A DNA stretch of 64,000 nucleotides from Lysobacterales bacterium (GCA_016703225.1 JADJCM010000002.1:434001-498000); one strand, 5' to 3'. Shown: positions 44,897 through 53,760, numbered from the stretch's first letter. Made by a program: numbers and translations. The notes: a model not told the origin generated them from the sequence alone.

Positions 44897-46888
44897 ATGC
44901 TAAACAAGAAAATTTCGATCGCCGTAAGCGGCGCCCTGCTGGCGCTCGCGTCGGCATCAGCGACTGCCGCTGTGAGTGTCATCCTTTCACCTGTCAATCC
45001 GGGTATTTCCCCGCCTGGTGCGAGCAGTGCGGTGGTGACGCTGCGCTTCGTTGCTGACGGCGTCGCCGCAAACCACTCGGGTTCGTTGAATTTCGACGAC
45101 GCGCAGTTCGATATCACGAGCTTGACTTCCGTCGGAGCCGGAGCTCTGTGCTCGCTGTTCAACGAAGACGGCGCCGGTCAGGTAAACATCACCTATACGC
45201 AAGCCTCTGCTACCGCGATTGCTGCCGGCACGTACGATGTCTGCACGTTCGTGATCGATCACGTGGGCGTTGCTGCCGGCAGCTATCCGTACACGTTTAC
45301 GCTGCTGAACGCGGAAGACGACGCGGCCAATCCGGTGGCTATTTCGGCCACCGATGGCAACGTGGTGGTCACCGCCGGCCCCGCCGTAGGCCCGACGATC
45401 ACGTACACGCCGGCTCCGGCGGGTATGGTGACGTTCCCGGCAGCGGGTAGCGTGGGTGGCACGACCACCGCGCCGATCACCCTGGCGATGGCGGGTGGTT
45501 CGAATGGCGGCACGACCGTGTTGAGCGCCTGCTCGGCGTCGATCGGCAACGTCACGTTTACCGATGGCGCAGACACCTGCACCGCCGGTGGCGCTTGCGT
45601 GGATGGCGACCTGACCCTGCAGTGCGTGTCGACCAATGCCACGCAGACGGGTACTGCTTCCTGCACGGAAACCCGTCAGGACCAGCCGAACCCGGATGCA
45701 GTCAACGTTCGCACCTGGAACTTCACCTGCCCGGCAGGCAACCAGGCTCCGACGCTGACGGCTGCGCCGAACTTCGACGCGGACGCGACCTCGGATGCGA
45801 CGCCGGAAGTGACGTTGCCCATCGTGGGCATCGGCATGACGGCGAGCGACAACGTGGTGATCACCGCGGCCGGCCAGTCCGGCACCGGCTCGGCCACGAT
45901 GTCCGCTTGCACGGGCGCGGGTGGTATCGCTGTTGCGCCTGGTTCGCTCACGTTCAGTGCCAACGGCTCGCAGAACCTGGCGTTCTCGTGCACCGCCGCG
46001 GTTGCTCCCTTCAGCGGTACCGTCAGCTGCACCGAGACCGACTTCGACAGCGCGGGTGTCACCCGTCTGTGGGACGTCCTCTGCCCGGCGGGTACGCCGG
46101 AATCGGCACCGGGCGTCACCTACGCTCCGGCCGCTGCTTCCACGCTGACCTTCGCCCAGGGCGCCTCGCTCGGCGCCATCACCACCCAGAACGTTACCGT
46201 TGACATCAACGGCGGCGTGGACGGTGGCGACGCCAATCCGGAATCGATGTCGGTCAGCTGCACGACCGCCAGCGCCGGATACAGCGTTAGTGGCGCTGGT
46301 CCCTACAGCGCGGTCTCGCCAGCGGCTGTGGGTGTCGACGGCACGGTGACGGTCTCCTGCGCCGCGGCCGCTGCCGCCCAGGCGGGAACCCTGACCTGCA
46401 CGGAAACCCCGAGCATCGATGCGGTGCCGCAGGCTCCGACCCCCCGCACCTGGAACCTGGACTGCCCGATGGCCGCGGTCAACATCACCGCGAATCCGGC
46501 GGAAGGCGCCATCGCCTTGGTGGGTCCGCCGAACTCCAATGTTGCCGGCTCGATCAACCTGACCAACACCGGTTCGGCCAGCACGTTGTCCTGCACCGCG
46601 ACTGGCGACGTGACGCTCGGCGCGGTCCCGGCAAGTGTCCCGGCCGGTGGTGCAGCGGTTGTGCCCTACACCTGCCTGACCGGCGCCGCGGGCGTGTCCG
46701 GAGCCGGAACCATCCAGTGCCTCACGCAGGATGCCGCTCCGGATGACGTGCTCGACTACACCGTCAGCTGCCTCGGCCTGGCCAGCGTGCCGGTTCCGGC
46801 GGTCACTGACTTCGGTAAGGTCTTGCTGGCCGCTCTGGTCATCGGACTCGGCCTGCTCGGACTCGGCGCCCGTCGCCAGATGATCTGA
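44897..46888 (+). CDS. cohesin-like repeat protein with IPTL-CTERM-type anchor
   Basis: The 663-residue secreted protein starts after CGGAGTGACGAG. A signal peptide (ending SASATAAVS) is followed by a cohesin-like domain (about 25-155: PGASSAVVTLRFVADGVAANH, LNFDDAQFDI, GTYDVCTFVIDH). Three Cys-containing repeats of about 100-130 residues come next. Each ends in C-TET...R-W-x-x-x-CP, as in VRTWNFTCPAG, VTRLWDVLCPAG and PRTWNLDCPMA. A fourth Ig-like domain follows, and then the tail VPVPAVTDFGKVLLAALVIG and a GARRQ end. That tail fits the IPTL-CTERM signal, with F in place of the usual W. It should be cleaved and anchored by exosortase H, encoded at 55436. Confidence 0.85.
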   Translation: MLNKKISIAVSGALLALASASATAAVSVILSPVNPGISPPGASSAVVTLRFVADGVAANHSGSLNFDDAQFDITSLTSVGAGALCSLFNEDGAGQVNITYTQASATAIAAGTYDVCTFVIDHVGVAAGSYPYTFTLLNAEDDAANPVAISATDGNVVVTAGPAVGPTITYTPAPAGMVTFPAAGSVGGTTTAPITLAMAGGSNGGTTVLSACSASIGNVTFTDGADTCTAGGACVDGDLTLQCVSTNATQTGTASCTETRQDQPNPDAVNVRTWNFTCPAGNQAPTLTAAPNFDADATSDATPEVTLPIVGIGMTASDNVVITAAGQSGTGSATMSACTGAGGIAVAPGSLTFSANGSQNLAFSCTAAVAPFSGTVSCTETDFDSAGVTRLWDVLCPAGTPESAPGVTYAPAAASTLTFAQGASLGAITTQNVTVDINGGVDGGDANPESMSVSCTTASAGYSVSGAGPYSAVSPAAVGVDGTVTVSCAAAAAAQAGTLTCTETPSIDAVPQAPTPRTWNLDCPMAAVNITANPAEGAIALVGPPNSNVAGSINLTNTGSASTLSCTATGDVTLGAVPASVPAGGAAVVPYTCLTGAAGVSGAGTIQCLTQDAAPDDVLDYTVSCLGLASVPVPAVTDFGKVLLAALVIGLGLLGLGARRQMI

Positions 46889-46915
46889 TCAGCTGAATCG
46901 CTGAAGTAAAAAATT

Positions 46916-46944
46916 GGGGCCGCTCCGCAAGGGGCGGCCCTTTT
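46916..46944 (+). terminator. rho-independent terminator
   Basis: A GC-rich stem (GGGCCGCTCC / GGGGCGGCCC) with a GCAA loop is followed by TTTTCTG, 28 bp after the CTERM protein stop. It closes the secreted-protein operon. Confidence 0.85.
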
Positions 46945-46990
46945 CTGTGGGCGTAGGGGCATGGACACCGCTTAGGCATAGCGATTTGCC

Positions 46991-47131
46991 TCAACGCCTC
47001 AAGGCGTTGAAACGGGCGAAGTAGGAGCGACCCCGGTCGCGACCAGCGACGCGACGCCTGCGTTTTTTGCCATTGGGCGCGTTCGCGATGACCGCCCTTG
47101 CCAGCGTCGCCGGTCGCCACCGGCGACGCTG
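46991..47131. repeat. cluster of palindromic repeats (REP-like)
   Basis: Three perfect or near-perfect inverted repeats fall within 140 bp: TCAACGCCTCAAGGCGTTGA (46991-47010), a GTAGGAGCGAC-CCCG-GTCGCGACC element (47021-47044) of a type scattered in Xanthomonadales-like genomes, and CAGCGTCGCCGG-tcgcca-CCGGCGACGCTG (47102-47131). No gene is seen in this 270-bp gap. Confidence 0.7.
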
Positions 47132-47160
47132 CTGCAGACGAGGCGCAAGGCGGTGTGGAA

Positions 47161-48000
47161 TCAGAAGCGCCCCGCGCGGAAGTCTTCGAAGGCCTGGCGT
47201 ACTTCTGCGGCGCTGTTCATCACGAAGGGAGCGTAGGCGGGCGTTGGCTCGCCGATCGGGGTGCCGGTGAAGACCAGCACGCGCGCGTCGGCGTTGGCGA
47301 TCAGCTCAAGCTCCGTGCCGTCACCAAGCAGCACCAGTTCGCGCTCCTGCAGCAAGGCCTTCGTTGAGCCCACCCGGATCATCCCGACCACGCCCTGCAG
47401 CAGCACGGTGTGACCAGCCGGCGCGGACCAGCAGAAGCGTTTTCCCGCCGGCAGGTGCAGGTCGAGCAGGTGCGCGGCAGTGGCGCGCTCCGTGACCGCA
47501 GCGGGGACGTCCGCGTAATTACCGGCGATGATGCGTACGTGGCCGCCACCATCAAGGGGCGACTGCGGAATCTGCGTCGCGTCGATGTCCTGGTAGCGGG
47601 GCGCAGCCATCTTGTCGCGCGACGGCAGATTCAGCCACAGCTGGTACCCCCAGAGCAGACCGTTTTCCTGCTGCGGCATCTCTTCGTGGACGATGCCGCG
47701 TGCCGCGCTCATCCATTGCACGCTGCCGGGGCCGAGGTCGCCAGTGTTGCCCTGGTTGTCGCGATGGCGCATGCGTCCCTGGATCATGCAGGTCACGGTC
47801 TCGAAGCCGCGGTGCGGATGCATCGGAAACCCGGCGATGTAGTCCTGGGCGACATCGGAGCGGAACTCGTCGAGCATCAGGAACGGGTCGGTGAGCCGCG
47901 CCTGGCTCGGATCAAGGAAACGCGTCAGGCGGACGCCGGCACCATCCTCGGCGGGGCGTCCTGGAAAGCGTTGGCTGATCTCGCGGATGCACTGGTTCAT
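47161..48000 (-). CDS. pirin family protein
   Basis: Pirins are bicupin proteins; some have quercetinase activity and others regulate metabolism. The 279-residue protein starts MNQCIREISQRFPGR. The metal-binding motif of the N-terminal cupin is visible as FPMHPHRGFETVTCMIQGRMRHRD, and WMSAARGIVHEEMP follows it, with the ligands H, H, H and E. The C-terminal cupin has the LLDLHLPAGKRFCW segment. It is divergent from the DMP19 gene. The substrate is unknown. Confidence 0.92.
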   Translation of the reverse strand: MNQCIREISQRFPGRPAEDGAGVRLTRFLDPSQARLTDPFLMLDEFRSDVAQDYIAGFPMHPHRGFETVTCMIQGRMRHRDNQGNTGDLGPGSVQWMSAARGIVHEEMPQQENGLLWGYQLWLNLPSRDKMAAPRYQDIDATQIPQSPLDGGGHVRIIAGNYADVPAAVTERATAAHLLDLHLPAGKRFCWSAPAGHTVLLQGVVGMIRVGSTKALLQERELVLLGDGTELELIANADARVLVFTGTPIGEPTPAYAPFVMNSAAEVRQAFEDFRAGRF

Positions 48001-48135
48001 GGGCAGGGTTCTCCTTGCCCCAACCATGCGCCCGGATCGGCGCCCGGACAAGCCGCAGCCTCGGCAAGGCCGGTTTGCAGCGATGCACGCGGCATTACGC
48101 TTCGGGTACGCTGCGCGCGAGCGATCCGGGGTGGC

Positions 48136-48576
48136 ATGGACAAGAACCGATATCTGGGCGAGTTGGCGGAGCATCCCGATGCCCGCTTCTGGCGCGAGCC
48201 CTTCGAGTCGCTGACGCGACCCGAGCAGGTGTTCCGCTGCATCTGGGAGCTGGAGGCCGATGTCAACGGCGGTGGGTTCGAGCAGTACTTCGCGAACTCC
48301 GGCGGCGACCATGCCTGGTTTGCCGGCGAGGCGCTGCGCGAGATTGGCGCCCAGCGACTGGCGGCAATCACGGCCGAGGCAGTGGCCCTGTTCGGCGCCG
48401 AAGCGCCTGAGGTGGAACGACCGGCGCGGCACACCCAGATCGCCCATCTGGAGCGCCCGGTGCATGAATACTGGGAAGCCCTCAGCGAGGCCTTCCGCGA
48501 ATATCCTGACGATCTGACGGAACTGCTCTACGACTACGTGGTTGCGCACCGCGAAGCGTTTCCGAGCGGCGGTTGA
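48136..48576 (+). CDS. DMP19 (DUF4375) family protein
   Basis: A soluble 146-residue protein beginning MDKNRYLGELAEH. It has the family signature WELEADVNGGGFEQYFANSGGDHAWFAGEALREIGA, followed by acidic helices. Proteins of this family include a DNA-mimic from Neisseria, but most members are uncharacterised. The product here is acidic overall, which would permit such a role, although the sequence does not prove it. The stop codon directly abuts the stop of the convergent pseudopilin gene. Confidence 0.8.
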   Translation: MDKNRYLGELAEHPDARFWREPFESLTRPEQVFRCIWELEADVNGGGFEQYFANSGGDHAWFAGEALREIGAQRLAAITAEAVALFGAEAPEVERPARHTQIAHLERPVHEYWEALSEAFREYPDDLTELLYDYVVAHREAFPSGG

Positions 48577-49116
48577 TCAGAGTGCGCATGCGGCCGCGAT
48601 GGCAGTCGCACTCGGGCGGGTTTCGCGCAGATCACCGCGATTGTTCATCACCAGGGAAATGGCGCGGGTCGGTCCACGGTCATCGCAGAAGGTGAAGGTG
48701 GCATTGCTGCCGGCGTTGCTGCCGTTCGGCTGGAACTGGATGCGTTTGCGCCCGCTGCTGGTGAGCAGGCGCACGTCCTTGGTTTCGCGCTGATACAGCA
48801 GTCGGTGGTCGGCGTCATCAATTCGTTCGTTGTCGTTGGAGTCGATTGCGGCGATGAATCCATGCTGCCACTCGAAACTGTTGGTACAGGATAGACCATC
48901 GTTGCTGGGGCAGAGGATGGTGTCGCGGCCGTGAATGACTGCGGCCGTGCGCGAGTCGAGCATTGCGGCGACCAGCGCGGTGCGCAGTGTTGCGGTGTGC
49001 GCCGCAGCCTTCGCGGCCGAGTAAGCCGGCAATGCGATGCCGAGCAACACGCAGGCGATGGCGACGGCGATCATCAGTTCGATCAGGGTGAAGCCGGTGT
49101 TGCGAGCTGGGGTCAT
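48577..49116 (-). CDS. GspH/FimT family pseudopilin
   Basis: A type IV pilin-like protein with the prepilin peptidase site GFTLIELMIAVAIACVLLGI near the N-terminus (cleavage after the Gly, Glu at +5). The C-terminal globular part contains Cys residues (LCPSNDGLSCTN and TFCDD) and resembles the minor pseudopilin FimT, including the NNRGDLRETRP segment. FimT proteins take part in DNA uptake or pilus assembly. No other pilin gene is adjacent, so it is a scattered minor pilin. Length (179) is normal. Confidence 0.9.
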   Translation of the reverse strand: MTPARNTGFTLIELMIAVAIACVLLGIALPAYSAAKAAAHTATLRTALVAAMLDSRTAAVIHGRDTILCPSNDGLSCTNSFEWQHGFIAAIDSNDNERIDDADHRLLYQRETKDVRLLTSSGRKRIQFQPNGSNAGSNATFTFCDDRGPTRAISLVMNNRGDLRETRPSATAIAAACAL

Positions 49117-49219
49117 GGTGGGTTCTCCGTGACACCCAGCTTGCCGTGATCGCGATGCGCAGGCGCCCGCATCCGTCCGGAAAGCGCCTGCGAAATTTCG
49201 GAATCACTCCGTATCCCGG

Positions 49220-49936
49220 CTACACCATTGGCAGCTGCTGCAACGCCAGGCTGGTGCGATCGACGTGCAGCAACGAACCCTGTTCGTACCAGTCGCCCAG
49301 CACAATACGCTGGCGCCCGCCGCCAAGCTCATGGATAGCGGGCCGGTGCGTATGGCCGTGGATCATGCGCGTGGCGCCAAGCTGCGTGAGCGCGGCGGTG
49401 ACGGCGGACGCGTCCACGTCCATGATCATTTCGCTTGCCTGGCTCGTATGCCGCGCACTCTCGGCACGCGCGGCGGCGGCGAAGGCACGACGTGCGGCCA
49501 GCGGTTGCGCCAGGAATTGCTCTTGCCAGACGGGATCGCGCAATTGCTTGCGCACGCCCTGGTAGGCAAGGTCGCTGCTGCACAGGGTGTCGCCATGCAG
49601 CAGCAGGGTGCGCTCGCCGTACAGGTCGATGACCCGGGTTTCCGGGAGCAGGCGCAGCCCGGCATGCAGCGCGAAGGCGTCGCCGATCAGAAAGTCGCGG
49701 TTGCCGTGCACGAAGCCGATGTCGACGCCGCGGTCGGACACGGCCCGCAGCGCCGCGGCCACGTCGGCAACCAGTTCGGCATCGTCGTCATCGCCGATGT
49801 ACGTTTCGAACAGGTCGCCGAGGATGTAGAGCGCCTCGGCGCCGGTCGCCTCGCGCTGCAGCCAGTCGAGGAACAGCCGCGTGACCTGCGGCCGACTCTC
49901 GTCGAGATGCAGGTCGGAGATGAACAGCATTGTCAT
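49220..49936 (-). CDS. lpxH: UDP-2,3-diacylglucosamine diphosphatase
   Basis: LpxH hydrolyses UDP-diacylglucosamine to lipid X in lipid A synthesis at the inner membrane. The ATG at 49936 gives MTMLFISDLHLDESRPQ. The metallophosphatase motifs are all present: DLHL, GDLFE, GNRDF, HGD and HGHTHRP. The 238-residue length is normal. The gene starts 7 bp after the stop of a secreted beta-helix protein, an unusual operon partner. Confidence 0.95.
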   Translation of the reverse strand: MTMLFISDLHLDESRPQVTRLFLDWLQREATGAEALYILGDLFETYIGDDDDAELVADVAAALRAVSDRGVDIGFVHGNRDFLIGDAFALHAGLRLLPETRVIDLYGERTLLLHGDTLCSSDLAYQGVRKQLRDPVWQEQFLAQPLAARRAFAAAARAESARHTSQASEMIMDVDASAVTAALTQLGATRMIHGHTHRPAIHELGGGRQRIVLGDWYEQGSLLHVDRTSLALQQLPMV

Positions 49937-49943
49937 TGCCGCG

Positions 49944-51701
49944 CTACTCGAATCCGTCCAGGAAAATCGGGTCGGGCAGCACCCATACGACTTCGACCGC
50001 GCCCTTGTCGCAGATCGCGGTGGCGTTGCCATCTCCATCCTGCGGACGCGCGATGCCACGCTGGTCGCGGCTCAGACAATCGGACACGTAGCCGCTGTCG
50101 ATCAGCGGCGACGTCGCGCCCGGCAGATGGGTCTGGGTGCTGCCGCCGTTGTCGGCGAGCGCGCCCAGCAGGGTCGGCGTGCCGAGCACGTTGCTCGCAT
50201 CCGCCAACGGGCAGTTGGTCTGGCCGCTGCTGACTTCAAGGTGGTTGCCGAGGAACGAAGTGTTGCCGCTGCCGGCCACCGCCGGGCTGACCGCGCAGTC
50301 CTCGGCGACGCCGCCGCCGCTGCCGAGGAGATTGGCGCCGAACGCGGTGTTGCGCAGCATTGCGCTCAGGCCCTCCGCACGCAGCCCACCGCCGCTCGCG
50401 CCGCCGTTGCCGTTGGCGTCGGCACGGTTGCCGAACAGGGTGACATTGAGCAGCGTCAGTTTGCCGTTGCTGGTGGTCGACAGCACGCCGCCGCCGGAAT
50501 GGCGCGCCTGATTGCCGGAGAAGGTGCTGTTGTAGACGTAGAGGTCGGTATGCGAGCGGATGCCGCCGCCTCCGCCGACGAAATCGGAGTTTGCGGTGTT
50601 GTTCGCGAAGCTGCTGTTGAAGACGTCGCTGCGCGTGATCACCGAACCGTTCAGGGCGAGTCCGCCGCCATCGCTGCTGGAAGTGTTGCCGATGAACGTG
50701 CTGTTCGCGACCACGGTCGGTCCGGCCGAATGCACGCCGCCTCCGGTGTTGGTGGTCGATGCGTTGTTGCGGATCACGACGCCGTTGAGGGCAAGATGCT
50801 CGGCGACGCTGGTGGCGCCATTGGCATTGATGGCACCGCCCGGCCCGACCGAGGAGGCATCGGCGATGCTCAGGTCGGCGAAGTTCGCGGTGATGCCGCG
50901 GTTGGCGATGTTGCCGGGCTCGACGTCAAATACGCGCTCGCGGTTGCCACCGGGCTGGATGCCGCGCACCACGGTTGCAGACGCGCTGGCGCCGTAGACG
51001 CCGATGCCCTGCACGATGTCGAGGTCGCCGGTCGCGTTGGCGTTTTCGCCACTCGGCGCGGACAAGGTCAGCGTGTACTGGCCGGCCGGGATCAGCACCG
51101 CGCCCGGGATGGCATTGCTGGCACTGACGGCCTCGCGCAGCGAACAATCCACCGCGCTGCAGCTGCCATCGGCGCTGTCGTCGGTCTTGGTCACCTGGTA
51201 TTGCGGCGACGCGATCGCGCTGAAGCCGAGCGTGGCCGGGTTCGGGTTCGGCGATGGTCGCGCGATCATGATCGAGTAGTCATGGCCGGCGTCCAGGCGC
51301 GCGCCGGCGAGCAATGCCACGAAACCGCTGCCACCGTCGTCGTTGCAGGCACCGACGACCGGGGAGAAGCCGCTGGTCGTGTCGCCGGTAAAGACGGCGA
51401 CGATACTGTCGTAACCCGCAGCCGACAGGTTCAGGTAGGTCGGGCCGCTCGCGGCGGTGAGATCGAGTTGGTACCAGACGGTGTTGCCACGCTGCGTGGC
51501 ATCGCCGTTCTTGCACACCAGCAGCGGGTCGGTGGACTCGACGCTGGCCGACTCGATACCGGACAGGGTGTCGGTGAAGCCGCCCGATCCGAGTACTGCT
51601 GGGTTGATGGCGGTCCGGCCGGACCAGTTGTCGTTGGATAGACTGCCCGCGATGGCGGACGAGGTGACGCAAAGCAGCAGCGCAAGGGCAACGAAGCGCA
51701 T
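49944..51701 (-). CDS. secreted CSLREA right-handed beta-helix protein with DGFE tail
   Basis: A 585-residue exported protein (signal peptide ending SSAIAGS). The first 150 residues are a beta-sandwich (NTVWYQLDLTAASGPTYLNLS, followed by YDSIVAVFTG). A CSLREA motif (DCSLREAVSASNA, about 180) opens a long parallel beta-helix of repeats such as NSTFIGNTSSSDGGG and NSTFSGNQARHSGGG. A choice-of-anchor-like end follows (QTHLPGATSPLIDSG, then DQRGIARP). The last residues are DPIFLDGFE; a terminal F-x-DGFE is recurrent in secreted proteins of Lysobacterales and may be a sorting signal. It lies just upstream of lpxH. Function is probably adhesin or surface protein. Confidence 0.85.
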   Translation of the reverse strand: MRFVALALLLCVTSSAIAGSLSNDNWSGRTAINPAVLGSGGFTDTLSGIESASVESTDPLLVCKNGDATQRGNTVWYQLDLTAASGPTYLNLSAAGYDSIVAVFTGDTTSGFSPVVGACNDDGGSGFVALLAGARLDAGHDYSIMIARPSPNPNPATLGFSAIASPQYQVTKTDDSADGSCSAVDCSLREAVSASNAIPGAVLIPAGQYTLTLSAPSGENANATGDLDIVQGIGVYGASASATVVRGIQPGGNRERVFDVEPGNIANRGITANFADLSIADASSVGPGGAINANGATSVAEHLALNGVVIRNNASTTNTGGGVHSAGPTVVANSTFIGNTSSSDGGGLALNGSVITRSDVFNSSFANNTANSDFVGGGGGIRSHTDLYVYNSTFSGNQARHSGGGVLSTTSNGKLTLLNVTLFGNRADANGNGGASGGGLRAEGLSAMLRNTAFGANLLGSGGGVAEDCAVSPAVAGSGNTSFLGNHLEVSSGQTNCPLADASNVLGTPTLLGALADNGGSTQTHLPGATSPLIDSGYVSDCLSRDQRGIARPQDGDGNATAICDKGAVEVVWVLPDPIFLDGFE

Positions 51702-51800
51702 CGGTGTAGGCTCCAGAGTTTCCGCGGAGGGCGGGGAACCGCCGGCGCCGAAAGCGCGCCGGGAGCGCGCCGGGAGCGCGGTCCCGGCGCGGAGTGTGGA

Positions 51801-52430
51801 TCAGGGTACCACTTCAGCGCTGTTGATGACGACCGCCGAGGTCGGTACGTCGCCCGGCAGCGGGCCCTTGGGTCCGGTGGTCACGCCCTTGATGGCATCG
51901 ACTACTTCCATGCCCGAGATCACCTTGCCGAATACTGCGTAGCCCCAGGTGTAGCCGCTGTCCTTGCTGACGTGGTCGAGGTTCTTGTTGTCGGCGACGT
52001 TGATGAAAAACTGCGCGGTGGCCGAGTTCGGGTCCATCGTGCGCGCCATCGCGACGCTGCCACGCAGGTTGCCGAGGCCGTTGCTGGCTTCGTTCGGGAT
52101 CGGCGCGCGCGTCGGCTTTTGCACCAGTTCCGGGGTGAAGCCGCCGCCCTGGATCATGAAGCCGTTGATCACGCGATGGAACACGGTGCCGTCGTAGTGC
52201 TTGTCCTTCACGTACTGCAGGAAGTTCTCGACCGTCTGCGGTGCCTTGGCCGCATTCAGTTCGATCACGATCGGGCCCATGTTGGTGTTCAGTCTTACCT
52301 TGCTCGCAACCGCGACTGCGGCGGACGGCTTTTCTGCAGCGGCTGGAGTGGCCGGAGCCGCAGCATCTTGCGCCGCAACGACAAACGCGCCGGTGCCGAG
52401 GGCCAGGCTCAACAGGATATTGCGCAACAT
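51801..52430 (-). CDS. ppiA: periplasmic cyclophilin-type peptidyl-prolyl isomerase
   Basis: The ATG at 52430 follows AAGGAGATTTCG. A signal peptide (ending AFVVAAQDA) and a short Ala/Pro linker precede a cyclophilin domain (about 45-205). Active-site segments are conserved: FHRVINGFMIQGGGF, GSVAMARTMDPNSATAQFFIN and GYAVFGKVISGMEVVDAI. The enzyme should help periplasmic protein folding. It follows the unknown aroB-linked gene on the same strand after 32 bp. Confidence 0.93.
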   Translation of the reverse strand: MLRNILLSLALGTGAFVVAAQDAAAPATPAAAEKPSAAVAVASKVRLNTNMGPIVIELNAAKAPQTVENFLQYVKDKHYDGTVFHRVINGFMIQGGGFTPELVQKPTRAPIPNEASNGLGNLRGSVAMARTMDPNSATAQFFINVADNKNLDHVSKDSGYTWGYAVFGKVISGMEVVDAIKGVTTGPKGPLPGDVPTSAVVINSAEVVP

Positions 52431-52462
52431 CGAAATCTCCTTGGAAACGGATCGAGGGGGAA

Positions 52463-53650
52463 TCAGGCGGTGCGGGCGCGCAGGCGCTCCAGCAGGGCGC
52501 GGCGGTCGCTGATTGGCGTGCCGCCGTCCTGGATCGCAAAGCCGATAGCGGCGTAGGCGTTGACGAAGTCGATCACCTCGCCGACCGTCGCACCGGAGCC
52601 GTCGGCGATTTCCTGCAGCGTCGATGGGCCTTTCATCATCGCGGTGCCGATGCGGAAGTGCTTCGGGAACTCGCGTTCGATCTGCGGCCACTTGACCAGT
52701 TTGTACTTGCCGTTGAGGTCGAACCCGGGCAGCAGCGTGGTGCCATTCGAGGTGCCGATCACGTACAGCCAGAGCAGTCGCGACAGCGGCAAGCCGGCAT
52801 TCATCGCGCGCAGTTTTTCGATTTCTGCAGCGGATACCGCCTGCCATTCGACCGGCTTGATGTGGCCGAGGCAGTACGGCAACAGCGGCTTGAGCGTCAG
52901 GCCGCCGTAGTAGCGGTCGGCGGCGGCATCGACGATCAGTGGCGGCTGTCCGCTGCGCTCCAGGCGTCGCGCTTCGGCAAGGTTCTCGGGCAGGAAGTAG
53001 TCGGCCAGGGTCCATTCGCGCGGCACCGCAGGCGGTGCTGGTGTCGGAGCGGGTGCAGGCGCGGACGCGGGCGCTGCAGCGACCGCCGGCTGCTGGCCGG
53101 TGACGCGTCGCGGCAGCAGGTTGGGTGCGGCCATCGGATTGGCGGCCGGTGCGGGCTTGGCCGCTGCGCTCGCGACTGCCGCAGGTGCGGGCGTGGGCGC
53201 GGGCGCGGTATCGGTCACCGTGCGCTGTTGTCCGGTGATGCGCTTGAACACCGCGGCCACGGCTGCTGCCGGGGTGGTGGCTGGCGCTTCCTCGGTGACT
53301 GGAGCCACCGGCTCGGCAACATCGACGGCTTCCGGTCCCGCGCCCGCAGCGCGCAGCAGGCTGGCCTTGATCCCGCCCACACCGACCGGACGATGCAACA
53401 CATTGTCCTGTTCGTGTCCGTTCGAGGCGGTGAGGCAGATGACATTGCGACCGCTGGATTGTGCGCGCAGCCAGTCCATGTGCCCGTAGAGCGAGTCGGC
53501 ATCGATGATCAGCACGTCGGCACCGGCGGTGTCGCCGCTCCATTCCCAGTGGGCGCCAGCGTCGCCGCGCAGCGAGGCCATGATTGCCTTGATCTGCTCG
53601 AGTTCCGGTGCGGCCACACTCATCGCCGCGATACGCATGTTCTTTGCCAT
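52463..53650 (-). CDS. protein of unknown function downstream of aroB
   Basis: I do not recognise a named family. The 395-residue cytoplasmic protein has an N-terminal domain (about 1-100) with a receiver-like pattern (MRIAAMSV, ADVLIIDADSLYGHMDWL, NVICLTA). A long Ala/Pro-rich linker follows (about 110-210), carrying two RRVTGQQ/KRITGQQ motifs. A C-terminal region (about 215-395) has KLVKWPQIEREFPKHFRIGTA and a helical end (STLQEIADGSGATVGEVIDFVN) reminiscent of a winged helix. The predicted phosphoacceptor position is an Asp but the rest of the receiver signature is weak. Context (aroK-aroB upstream, ppiA downstream) gives no clear function. The base composition is like its neighbours. Confidence 0.75.
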   Translation of the reverse strand: MAKNMRIAAMSVAAPELEQIKAIMASLRGDAGAHWEWSGDTAGADVLIIDADSLYGHMDWLRAQSSGRNVICLTASNGHEQDNVLHRPVGVGGIKASLLRAAGAGPEAVDVAEPVAPVTEEAPATTPAAAVAAVFKRITGQQRTVTDTAPAPTPAPAAVASAAAKPAPAANPMAAPNLLPRRVTGQQPAVAAAPASAPAPAPTPAPPAVPREWTLADYFLPENLAEARRLERSGQPPLIVDAAADRYYGGLTLKPLLPYCLGHIKPVEWQAVSAAEIEKLRAMNAGLPLSRLLWLYVIGTSNGTTLLPGFDLNGKYKLVKWPQIEREFPKHFRIGTAMMKGPSTLQEIADGSGATVGEVIDFVNAYAAIGFAIQDGGTPISDRRALLERLRARTA

Positions 53651-53760
53651 CGTTCGTCCCGCCAGGCTGCGCCACTGAGCGGGCGCAAGGGTGGCGATTT
53701 TGACACAGCTGCGACGCCTGGCGCTGGCCACTGGTGCCAGCCGGTGCGAGTCGGTGCTGG

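Noticed and set aside
47102..47131. Perfect 12-bp stem as a terminator for the pirin gene
   Set aside because: On the pirin strand the stem is followed by an A-rich, not a T-rich, stretch; kept only as a palindromic repeat.
46916..47160. Insertion-sequence remnant in the repeat-rich gap
   Set aside because: Several palindromes are present but no transposase-like frame, target duplication or terminal inverted repeat pair enclosing a gene.
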